Source: Basidiobolus meristosporus CBS 931.73 (taxonomy: Eukaryota; Basidiobolomycota; Basidiobolomycetes; Basidiobolales; Basidiobolaceae). From it: 64,000 bases of DNA. Each line of letters starts with the position of its first letter. The first letter of the stretch is position 1. A model generated the notes under the pieces. It was not told where the DNA came from. It ran no database searches and was given only the letters and a program-made list of their open reading frames with translations. Both the position numbers and the translations under genes were made by a program. The stretch spans positions 1 through 64,000 of the forward strand of contig MCFE01000342.1 in the NCBI GenBank assembly GCA_002104905.1. Reading direction: 5' to 3'. Positions 22,314 to 32,487 of this stretch are shown here, piece by piece.

Positions 22314-23826
22314 ATGTCCACCATCCTGAATGCTGCCCACGCGTCCTCTTCCAAATCCCCCACCAATTCCAGTGAACTCGACCCTTCGAAATCCTCCTCT
22401 TCGGACTTCGGTAAGTATTCTCGTTGGCTATACGGAACCCCTCTCACCCTCTTCACCCTCTTCACCCTTCGTATTCACCACTCCTAACCAAACCGCCCAC
22501 TGCGCGGCTTCCCTCTGCTTATGCCCCTTAGTTCGATGCTCACGCCCGTTTCACCTAGGTTCCATCGGCTTTGATTCCAGTAATCTCTACCTGACCAAGC
22601 CCTACCCAAGCCACGAGCCCAAAGTGGCGAACGGCCCACGCGAGAAAGCACTGCCTGGGGTGTTCAGTCTGACCAAGCCCCCAGGGTCGACCATTTATCC
22701 GGGCCCGCAGACTGGCTTCTCGCGAGACCCGGCTGAGTATCGTGAACACGACACCAGCTCAAGGTACGCTGAAAGTCGACCCGGATATGATCCCTTAAGG
22801 GGCGTCCCGCATTTGAGGGCCCATCTACATCCCGAAAGCAGTATACCTTATCGCAGACACTCGGTTGCAGGGTTACCCGGTGGCTCCCAACCGCTTCCCC
22901 TTCCTCATGGTGGCCGTCGCGAGCAACGGTCCCCATCGACTCTGGCGAAATCTTTGGTCGGGGGCGGAGGTGCCGACCCGCAGGAAGAGACCGATACCTC
23001 GCCCCATGAGAACCGGTATCCCATGCGCCCCCTCGAGGTCAAGACACCAAGGGGATCCCAGTCCTATGCCCTCATCTGCACATCGACGACGTGCATCCCT
23101 GTGCGCCGGCTTTCCCACACCGCCCAAGCTGATCTCCGGGTTTCCACGGGACCCTCATTCGACCAATGAGGCTATCGGCCCCAGCTCCACCCCGTTGAAT
23201 CTCCCCAAGATACAAGTGATCGAAGGATTCACCAATGGGTATCCTAACAAGACCTCATCCTCGACCTCTAGCTACCCAAACCCAAACCCGAGCTCGAACC
23301 CAGGCCAAAGTCCATCCCACAAGGGGCTCCTAGACCGACCAGCCTTTCGACAGGAAGGTTGGATGGGTCGACGAGCTTCCCTACCGGTGATCAGCCATCC
23401 ACTACCCGCAGACCCCGACCTCCGCGAGTACACCTTCCCGGGGGTATCGGAGGAGGAGAGGTCCGGGCCGTACTCGCGTACCCCTGCCCTCAAGGTCTCC
23501 CACAAGCTGGCGGAGAGGAAACGCCGTAAGGAGATGAAGGAACTTTTCGACGAGCTGCGGGAGCACCTCCCAGTGGAGAAACGTGTCAAGCTGAGCAAAT
23601 GGGAGATCCTGAGTAAATGTAAGCCCACCAGCATCACCACCAAACCTACCCGTTTGGTAAATTCTCCCCCCCCCAACCCGGGCTAATCCATCTTTGCCAT
23701 CTTTCTCATCTAGCCTTCGAGTACATCCAGCAGCTCCACACCAACCAGGAGAAGCTGTCCCGGGAGGCGTCCGACCTTCGTCACCAGGTGGCCGTGTTGA
23801 AGCAGGCCCGTCGGTCCTCTTCGTGA
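22314..23826 (+). CDS. Basic helix-loop-helix transcription factor
   Basis: Best model: exons 22314-22410, 22559-23037, 23129-23618 and 23714-23826, 392 residues. The second intron (23038-23128, GTCAAG...CCCAAG) is uncertain. A frame change is required somewhere between about 22760 and 23130, and another donor at 22764 exists. The C-terminus is clear. [13 protein letters not shown] is the basic region with H, E and R spaced for CACGTG. Helix 1 follows ([10 protein letters not shown]), then a loop, helix 2 ([10 protein letters not shown]...FEYIQQL) and a short zipper-like tail. The N-terminal two thirds is low-complexity, rich in Pro, Ser and Arg, with possible PKA-type sites (RRHSV, and RRAS just before helix 1). 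It should act as a nuclear homo- or heterodimer. It resembles fungal Esc1-like factors in the helix region, but I do not assign an orthologue. Confidence 0.8.
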
Positions 23827-24435
23827 GGGACCCTTCCTCCAATCTCATGGCTCGGTGGGTGGGCAGGAAGACATCGCTGCGGATGGAGGGACCCCCAAAT
23901 GCCGCCTTGGCGATCATCCCTTGATGTGTACACTGCCCCTGAATCCATCCCAACCTACATGCCCACCCCTCTTTCACCCCACCCCCACTTTCACCCCTTC
24001 CCACCACCACTATGACTTGCTTATCCCTACACTTCCAGTTCTCTCCACCACACCACATCACACCAACTGAAGCCCGACCCATCACTTCATGGGATCAGTC
24101 CCCCTAACCCCGAACCGCCCTTCCCGGGCTGGGTCGCGTGGCCCGTACACGTACACTTCTACGTGTCCACTCCATTCCACTCAACCCCACACCACAAATG
24201 TACTCGTGTGCGCAGGTATTTCCAACAGCCAATATACTGGCGGGCGTCTGGATTGGCCCTCACCACTGAAATCCCACCCCCCTTGCATGCTCTCCCCCTG
24301 GGACTGCATTGTATACCCATTGATCTGACTCGTACCTCTACCCATCAGAGATGCTATTCTGGGTCCTCCCTTTTGCACCGGTCCTTGCTGATCCACGGGT
24401 TGGTGGAGGTTCCAACACTTCCCAAAATCTCTCTG
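23827..24435. other. Pyrimidine-rich 3' region before the transposon domain
   Basis: The stretch at 23930-24080 is dominated by C and T on the plus strand (runs of CCCACCCC type). No gene is recognisable. The sequence remains GC-rich up to about 24430, then changes abruptly. Confidence 0.45.
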
Positions 24436-24664
24436 CGCAAATAGCCGCAGCTGTCAACAGCTGTTGTCTTCTTGGGTAAATCTTGGCCATGACAGAATTC
24501 AGACTGCTCTGGGCTATGGTGTTAATTGGTGTGAACTTCTGCCTTTTTCTCATGCTCTCCTCTCCCTGGCTTAGGTAGACTTTGTTCCCTTGACCTTTTC
24601 CTTTATCACTGCCAGGTGTTTCACCACTACTTTGTCCAAGTGCTCTTTTACTGTGCATCAACAT
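24436..24664 (-). pseudogene. Fragment of the unclassified TE-borne gene (copy of 33840-34000)
   Basis: On minus, the frame reads ETPGSDKGKGQGNKV and then MRKRQKFTPINTIAQSS. It aligns with KPGSDKGKGKGKTV and MQKKLQFLPINAASQEQ at 33840-33960. Only this internal part is present. It marks the left edge of the transposon domain. Confidence 0.7.
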
Positions 24665-24786
24665 TCAAAAGTTGGTCAACTTTACTCAGTTAGAAAATCT
24701 GGTATCCTAACTGATTTTCCCTCACCCAAACATAACTAATCCCAATTGTGGCTTATTTTACCCTATCTCAGAATCCATCTTTAGCA

Positions 24787-25345
24787 GTGACACCAGATCA
24801 ATTGTCACATGCTTGTTATGTTACCAACTGATCTGCCAAGCCTTTCCAGGTGATTAGTCATCTGAGATCTGCTTGACCACTGAGCAGTTGCTAACACATC
24901 AGCTGATTGATGATGCAGTTTTCATATATTTTATGCACCTATCAGCACACAAGTTGGTTTTGATCAATCTGTCTCTTGGTGTTTACAAATTTAGCTTGAT
25001 CACTAAAGTATCAATAAAGTTTACTGAACCTTTTGGTCTAGCATGTGTCTCAATATAATCAAGATTGGGACTCAGCAAAAATATGAATGTCAGCAATTTT
25101 GTTCTAGTTTCTATCCAAGCACTAGGACATCTAGCTCCCCCAAGAACATCAAGCCTAGCCTGCATAGCAAATCAACTCCATTACCTTTGTAGCCAGGACT
25201 AACTATATCCAAGACCAATATTAGACCACAATCTCTCAGCTGATAGTTCTGCCACCCTCTGACAATTCTAAGATTCTGCACTTGGTTGTACCTTTGATTC
25301 AATCAAATTATTCAAGAGTTTCAATAAGCTTTTCACTTGGATACA
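24787..25345 (+). repeat. Probable LTR of gypsy-B family (plus orientation)
   Basis: This block matches the reverse complement of 40878-41405, which follows the integrase of gypsy-B. The shared stretch runs from about ctgatctgccaagcc through AATAAAGTTTACTGAACC to ggatacattattc. Boundaries are approximate. An AATAAA motif inside fits an LTR R region. It is followed by a gag start. Confidence 0.6.
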
Positions 25346-25421
25346 TTATTCTTTTGTTGGATTCCATCTACATCCAACCACTTTACAAAAGTCCTCAACA
25401 GCAAGCAATCCCAATCTTTCC

Positions 25422-25637
25422 ATGTTGGAAGAAGCCCAAAGAAGTCAGGAAGAACTGACTGGACAGCTTGAAAACATCATGCTGGAAAGTAACACCATAT
25501 TGCCAGAGCACTCCAAGCTTGCCAAGCCAAGAAATGATGTTCACCATATAGATGAACTCCTTGAACTTATATCTGATTACCAAGATGAAATTGATATAAT
25601 CAACAGAAGATCTGGATGTTGTTGTCATTGTAACTGA
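25422..25637 (+). pseudogene. Truncated gag N-terminus after the LTR at 24787
   Basis: 71 codons beginning MLEEAQRSQEELTGQLENI, acidic and coiled-coil-like, about 80 bp downstream of the LTR, as expected for a Gag start. It stops where copia sequence begins near 25640, so the element is cut off. Confidence 0.45.
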
Positions 25638-25718
25638 TGGCATTGAATATCTTGCATGCCTTGCTCTGCATCAGTCATCAAGAAGTCATGCATTTGGATT
25701 CTCCAGATTTACATTGCT

Positions 25719-25897
25719 GTAAGAGTCTTGGAGAGATTGGAAGTAATTGGGAGAACAAGTAGATTATGTGGTTTTCACTTAATGATTTATTGAATGTAAA
25801 AGTAGTATTTATACTTTCACCTGGTCTTGGCATTACAAGCACATAGAATAGGTTAAGGAAGGTCCCAAGAACATGTGTGCAAAGTTTGGGGCTTCTT
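25719..25897 (-). repeat. 3' part of a copia LTR (minus)
   Basis: Matches the reverse complement of the 3' half of the LTR at 43989-44338, from ccccaaactttgcacacatg to caagactcttaca. On minus it is joined directly to the RNase H domain, so the LTR start and element end are missing. Confidence 0.75.
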
Positions 25898-27456
25898 CTG
25901 TCTTCTAATTTTGTCCCCAATCTGCATCAGAGTATCCCACAAGATCTTGTTCTGAATCCTTATAAGTGTATCTTAAGCTGATATCAGCAGTTCCTTTTAG
26001 GTAGCTAAATATCTGCTTAACTGCTGCAATATGATCAGATCCATAGTTCTGATTATGTTGGCTGACAACTCCCACTGAATATGAGATATCTGGACGTGTC
26101 CCAAGCATGATATACATCAGACTGCCAACCATGGATTGATAAGGAAAGTCAGGGCTTTCAGATGGCACCAAGCACTCTTAATTTGGTTGAGTTTTGACCA
26201 AGTTAAGGTTTGTCTCCATTGAGGTAGCTGCTGGTTTACAGTCTTCCATTTTGTACTTCTTTAGTATATCTTGAATATACTTGGATTGGCTTAGGGTAAT
26301 AGTCTGGGTACTTCTGTCTATGGAGAACTTAATCCCTAAGTAGTAACTAAGTTCTCCTAGATCAGACATCTTGAACTCCTTAGATAGGCTGGATTTAGTC
26401 TCTTCCAATGTTTCTAGGTTATTGGCGGCTATAATAAGATCATCCACATATAGAGCTAATAGAACTGGATTTGCTCTATCTGGCTTATAGTATATACTAT
26501 AGTCAGCATTACTTCTTTTGAAACTCAAAGATTCCAAATAAGAATCTATCTTGCAATTCCTGGCTCTTGGTGATTATTTGAGACCATAAAGAGACTTTTT
26601 AAGCTTGCAGACCAAATGGGGGTTATCCTTGTCAACAGATCCATCAGGCTGATCCATATACATGTCCTGATCATGTTCTCCATTCAAAAATGCAGCTTTA
26701 CATTAATTTGATGAATAAAAAACTTATATTTGGCTGCAATAGCCAGTATTAATTTGATTGAATTAAACTTGGCTACTGATGCAAAGGTCTCAATATAGTC
26801 AAGTCCTTTTGTTTAAGAGTATCCTTTGGCCACAGGTCTTGCTTTATATCCTACAATTGTACCATCAGCCTTGTATTTTATCTTGAAGACCCATCTGCTT
26901 CCAATAGATTTTTGGTTGATTGGTAATATGACCATGTCCAAATTCAATTTTCCACTAGGGGCTGATATTCTTCAGTCATTGCATATCTCAATATTGTCTG
27001 AGGACCTTTTAGGGCCACTTTTACAGTCTGGGGCTCATCAATATGGACTGAATAGGCATAGGATAAGCTTGTACCCTCATTGATATAGTTCTTTGGGCTA
27101 TTTCTTGTCAGGTTGGATCTCTGGGCATTTGATACTGCAATGATCACTTCTGGGATATTCCTGGGCACTGTTTCAGGCTGAACCACGGTTGTAGAGTCCT
27201 CTGGAGTGAAAAAAAATTCATTGTTTTGCTCTGATTCAATTCTGACAATTGGTGGACTTGAGATCAGATTTTTGTCATCATCTGATGTCATCTTTTGCAA
27301 AAATTTAGAATTTTCATCAAACAACATATCCCTGGACTTGATAAGCTTCTTTGCTTTGGTATTGTCAAGTGTGTATACTTTACTCACTTTGCAGTAGTTC
27401 AAAAATATGCATTTTCACATTTTGGCTCAAATTTTGACTGATTTTTGGGCAGTTCT
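25898..27456 (-). pseudogene. Ty1/copia remnant: integrase C-terminus, RT and start of RNase H
   Basis: On minus, 27402-26944 is the region after the integrase core (KKLIKSRDMLFDENSKF...). 26537-26178 holds the RT motif LLALYVDDLIIAANN, with the YVDD box of Ty1/copia. 26171-25905 continues with MVGSLMYIMLGTRPDISYSV and ends in GYSDADWG, the first RNase H motif. Stops and frameshifts separate these pieces. RNase H is fused to mid-LTR, a deletion of several hundred bases. The 5' part is cut at 27456 by another copia LTR. Confidence 0.85.
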
Positions 27457-27805
27457 TGTTGTAAGAGTCTTGGAGATTTTGGAAGTGACTTGGGAGGACA
27501 AGTAGAATATGTGGCTTCCACTTAATGATTTACTAAATGTAAAGTAGTATTTATACTTTTACATGGTCTTAGCACTACAAATATGTAGAATAGGTGAAGG
27601 AAGGACCCAAGAACATTTGTGCAGAGTTTGAGGCTGTTTGGACAACTTTGAGAATGTTGATGTTTGGGATACTGGATATTTTGGTGAAAATATTCTAAGT
27701 AAATCCTAACAAGGAATTTGGTTAGTATTCCCTAGGATTTGAAGGTAATGATCTCAGCAACTAAGTTGGGTGAAAATTTAAGTAGAATTACAAAGTTTTA
27801 CAACA
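27457..27805 (-). repeat. Copia 3' LTR (minus), 349 bp
   Basis: Begins TGTTGTAAAACTTTG on minus (27805) and ends CTCTTACAACA (27457), the copia LTR of this window. The RNase H end and the purine tract (gagtgggagtg) lie just upstream. It interrupts the integrase region of the copia remnant at 25898-27456. Confidence 0.85.
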
Positions 27806-28166
27806 CTCCCACTCAGCTAAATTTTCATACTGACTAGTCCTAATTTTGACCTAAGATATTCAAACTTTGTCTAGCTAATGGCTTGGTAAATATGTCTGCA
27901 ATCATTTCATCTGTAGGACAGTAAGCTAAGCTAACTAAGTTATTCTCTATAGCTTCACATATGAACTGATGTCAGAGATCTATGTGCTTGGTTCTAGCAT
28001 GAGAAGTTGGATTCCTACCTAATTGTATACATCTTTGGTTATCTTGAAAAAAGGTAATAAGTGTTTTTTGACATAGTCCTAAATCTGTAAAAAGCTTTCT
28101 TAACCACATTGCTTCTTTTGTAGCTTCACAGGCTGCCATATATTCTGCCTCTGTGGTAGAAAGTGT
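27806..28166 (-). pseudogene. Copia RNase H C-terminus (minus)
   Basis: The minus frame reads TLSTTEAEYMAACEATKEAM and RTKHIDL, then diverges by stops. It matches the intact C-terminus at 43626-43974. It is cut at 28166 by a plus-strand copia LTR, so the rest of this element is not adjacent. Confidence 0.85.
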
Positions 28167-28516
28167 TGTAGAATTTGTTATTCCACCTGAAATATTCACC
28201 TAACTTAGTCACTTAGATCATTACCTTCCAATCCTAGCATATACTGACCAGATTTCCTGTTGTGATATACTGAGAATAATATCACCAAAATACCAGGTAC
28301 TCAGAGCATGAAAATTCTCAAAGTTGTCCAAGCAGACCCAAACTTTGCACACATGCTCTTTGGACCTTCCTTAATCCACTCTATGTCTTTGTTATGCCAA
28401 GACTATGTAAAAGCATAAACACTACTTTTACATTCAATAAATCATTAAGTGAAAACCACATAATCTACTTGTTCTCCCTATCACTTCCAATATTTTCAAG
28501 ACTCTTACAGCAGATT
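28167..28516 (+). repeat. Copia 5' LTR (plus)
   Basis: Starts TGTTGTAGAATTTG and ends AAGACTCTTACAGCA. It contains the AATAAATCATTAAGTG motif near its R region. It is followed by attatgagccctgagctg, the primer-binding site type described in the findings. Confidence 0.85.
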
Positions 28517-31507
28517 ATGAGCCCTGAGCTGTCCCTCTCTGCAGTGTTTACTACTGCTATTACTGGAATTTTTCCCTCTGCTGAAAAGTTGGAAGGATCT
28601 AACCACCAAGTGCGGATGGTGAAGATGAAGATGCTGCTACAAGAAAGAGGCCTTTGGGATATTGTCATGGGAGAAGAATGCCCTCCTAAAGATGTGGGAG
28701 AGGAAGCCCTAAAGTACCAGAAGTAACGAACAAAGTGCCTTTCACTGCATTTGCCTTAATGTTAAGGACAAACTGCTAATTCAATACTCAGGAGTAAAAA
28801 CAGCAAAGAATGCCTGAAAGGTATTAGAAGACACCTACCAGTCATGTTCAGCTGCTAAAAAAATGTATCTGAGGTGAAAACTCATTACTACAAAGATGCT
28901 TCCAGGAGTAGAAATGAAAAATCTAATTAACTGAATTACCCTGCTGGTATATGAGATGGAATCTGTGGGTGTACCAACAACTGATAAGGATGTGATTGTC
29001 ACCATCCTGAATAGCCTGACAGACAGGTTTCAGGGCCTTGTATCAGCCCTATAGTCCAGAACTGAAGATTTGACCTTAAATTACATTTATGGAAGGCTCC
29101 TGGATGAAGAATTAAGAAAACAAGTGCCAACAAAGAAGAAGAAGAAAATGCTTTAATAAGCAATGATAACCCACAAAGGAGGTGTCCAAGACCTTTTAGA
29201 GGCAATAGCAACCTGTTTTGCAACTACTGCAAAAGGAAAGGACACACATCAGACTTGTGCTTCCAAAAGAGAGATAGTCAGCAGAAAAAGCCTGAATATG
29301 GAAAAGCTGCAACAACTCACAATAGTCTAATCATATCTGCACTAAGTATGACCACAAACAAGAGTTCTCAGACTGGGTATATTGACTCTGGAGCATCTCA
29401 ACACTTTACACACTAATAAGAACTTTTTACCCACTATTGAGAAATTTCAATTAAGAAGGTTTTCATGGGTGACAATAGAACACTTGATGCAGTCAGGAGA
29501 AGGACCTATCAAAGTAAGCCTAAGAAGCAGTGAAGGAAGCCACACACTGACCTTTAAAGAAATACTTTCTGTACCAGAAATAGTCAAGAACCTACTATCT
29601 GTGAGCAAGGCCACAGCAGAAGGACTCAGTTTCAGCTTTGACAATTCAGGATGCAAGATCACTGATCAAAATAGTGCCCATATTACTTTGGGTATCAGAG
29701 ATTGCATTCTATACAAGTTGACTTATATTCCATCATATCTGGAAGCCAATATAAGTAACTTAAATGAAGAAACCCCAAAGCTTTGGCATAGGAGATTTGG
29801 GCACATCAATTTTGATTATTTGTGCAAAATGATATAAGATCAACTAGTTTCTGGAGTAAAAGTTTATCCCCCAGCTAACTTGGAGCACTGTGAAGCCTGC
29901 ATATATGGGAAACAAGCCAGACAGCTGTTCAAGAGCTCTGGGTCAAGCAAAAGTAAGAAAAAGTTGGATCTAATTCACTCAGATCTGTGTGGACCAATGC
30001 AAATTTATCCTTAGGCAGGATGAAGTTTTTAATCACTTTTATTGATGATTGTACAAGATACATGTGGATTTACTTCATGGAGAGAAAGGCAGAAGCTCTG
30101 TCTAAGCTCAGGGAGTTCAAAGCCATGGTGAATAGAGAAACTGGTGAAAAAATCAAGAAAATATGCTCTCACAATGGTGGAGAATATGCCTCAAAACTGT
30201 TTATCCACGTTTGCAAATTTCATGGGATAAAGCAAGAGACTACTGTAACATACTCCCCACAGCACAATGAAGTAGCAGAATGTGCAAAAAGATTAATAAT
30301 TGATATGGCAAGATCTATGATCCATGATCAAAAATTATCCTATGATTTATGGGCAGAATCAGTTGCCACAGCTATATACCTTGAGAATAGAAGCTATAAC
30401 AGAATACTTTGTGATTCTACTCCATTTGAAAGCATGGTGTGGATACAGAGCAAGAGTAGAACATCTAAGTATATTTTTTTGCTGTACAGCATATGCCAAG
30501 AAACTACCCAGAAATCAGTCAAAATTTGAACCAAAAAGTGTAAAATGCATATTTTTGGGCTACTGCAATGAGGGTAAAGCATACAGACTCTACAATACCA
30601 AAGCAAAGATGCTAATCAAGTCCAGGGATGTGCTGTTTGATGAAAACTCAAAATTTTCTCAAAAAATAACATCAGATGATGACAAAATCTAATATCAAGT
30701 CCCCCAATTGTGAGGATTGAATCAGAGCAAAACAATGAATGTTTTTCTACTCCAGAGGACTCTACAACTGTGGTTCAGCCTGAAACAGTGCCCAGGAAAA
30801 TCCCAGAAGTGATCATTTCAGTATCAAATGGCCAGAGATCCAATTGGACAAGAAACAGCCCAAATTACTATATCAATGAGGGTACATTCTTAGCCTATGC
30901 CTATTCAGTCCATATTGATGAACCCCAGCCTGTAAAGAGGCCCTAAATAGCCCGCAGACAAAGTTTTGGAGATCTGCAATGACTGAGGAATATCAGGCCC
31001 TGATGGAAAATCAAACTTGGGACTTAGTCAAATTACCAATCATCTAAAAATCAATTGGATGCATATGAGTTTTCAAGACAAAATACAAGGCTGATGGTAC
31101 AATTGAAAGATTCAGAGCAAGGCTTGTGGCCAAAGGATACTCTCAAACAAAAGGACTTGATTAAAGTGGGACCTTTGCACTGGTAGCCAAGTTTAATTCC
31201 ATCAGATTGATATTAGCTATTGCAGCCAAATATAGTTTTTTATTCATCAAATGGATGTAAAAGCTGCACTTCTGAATGATGGGCTTGATGAGGACATACA
31301 TATGAGCCAGCCTGATGAGTTTTTTTACCAAGATAATGTCTATATGGTCTGCAAGCTCAAAATGCTTCTATATGGTCTCAAACAATCACCAAGAGCCTGT
31401 AGTTGCAAGATAGATTCTTATTTGGAATCTCTGAGTTTCAAAAGAGGTAATGCTGACTATAGTATAAACTATAAACCAGATAGAGCAAATCCAGCTCTAT
31501 TAGCTAT
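28517..31507 (+). pseudogene. Ty1/copia element, truncated in RT
   Basis: In order on plus: gag pieces (28600-29210) and a zinc knuckle CNYCKRKGHTSDLC near 29218. Next is an aspartic protease start, YIDSGASQHF (29378). The GAG-pre-integrase segment is LWHRRFGHINFDYLCKMI (29785), and the integrase core is FLITFIDDCTRYMWIYFM (30025) with NGGEY and a degenerate third motif. RT follows with MDVKAALLNDGLDEDI (31251) and LYGLKQSPRA. Stops (for example at 29835) and frameshifts inactivate it. The RT stops abruptly at about 31507, before the YVDD box, where CACTA sequence begins. Confidence 0.88.
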
Positions 31508-32265
31508 CTGGAGTGTGAACAATGTTTTCCCTCAATGGTGGTGGATTCCTGACAATTTGGACATGTTGCAATGGTAGCATTTTTGGATGTGAATGCCATG
31601 CAACTGTTAACACATGCTGGAATCAGGACAGTCTCTGGATCATATGTTGCCAGCCACATGACGGTTGTCCACTTGTACCATGTACATGGTAAGTTGCATC
31701 CTGGTATGATTTTGGCAAGAAGTAGTAATAAATCCTCAAAACCCCCATTACTGATATTAGTGGAAACTCACCACTTCTCTAGCCACAACATCTCATCATT
31801 CACCAGTAGATGGATTACTGGGCTCACTAGGCTCCATAAAGTATCCTTGGCATTTGTCTCATTGCATATAGGGATTTGACTGGGCTCATAAGTGGTACTG
31901 TTGTTAGGGGAGATAGGCTCAAAATCCATCAGTGAACCTTCTTTGTCAGAGCTATCACTCTGTGTGCCATATTCAGAAGGCTGAGGTGAGCCTAAAGGTG
32001 TCACAAACTCACCTGACTGAGTTTGCGCAAGGTGACAAAGACGGCCAGGTGCCAATATAGAAGTATCAACTGGCCAGCAAGATAATGTTGGTACAGTAGT
32101 GACCAATGAATGGTCAAATATGACTTGGGTGGCAAAACACTGGCAGTGATCCTTGTAATACTTCCTATGCTGTCTGTGTGCTTCATGGCTGAGAGGCATG
32201 CCACAATAGCCACATGGTCTTTTTTCTCTTCTCTTACAGTGTTGAGTCAAAGTAGTCTTGTCCAT
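31508..32265 (-). pseudogene. N-terminal fragment of a Tnp2-type (CACTA) transposase
   Basis: On minus the frame opens at 32265 with KRREKRPCGYCGMPLSHEAH, a Cys/His segment like those at the start of fungal Tnp2 proteins. An acidic, Ser-rich linker follows. After a stop near 31768 the homology continues with ACVNSCMAF and CPNCQES (about 31550-31620). This is the conserved Cys pattern of the Transposase_21/Tnp2 family. Truncated at 31508, it lacks the catalytic core. A probable C-terminal fragment of the same family is at 61022-61502. Assignment is by motif pattern only. Confidence 0.6.
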
Positions 32266-32487
32266 GGGGCAAACAGTTTGACCTTCAACAACATAACACT
32301 ATTATATCACTTTTTGGTCAATACTCATGTGAACTTAAGACAGTCTTGTATTTGAGACATTGCACCTACATGAATGTAAGATTCAATGATGACCCACCAT
32401 AGTAAGCATTATAAATAAAGTTGTGGCACCACATACACACGTATATGTAACACTATTTCCCCTTTGGTTTTACTCACTTCCATATAT

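Noticed and set aside
23402-24085. 227-codon minus-strand frame opposite the bHLH gene
   Set aside because: It lies antisense to the conserved bHLH domain and shows no recognisable motif; a shadow of GC-rich coding sequence.
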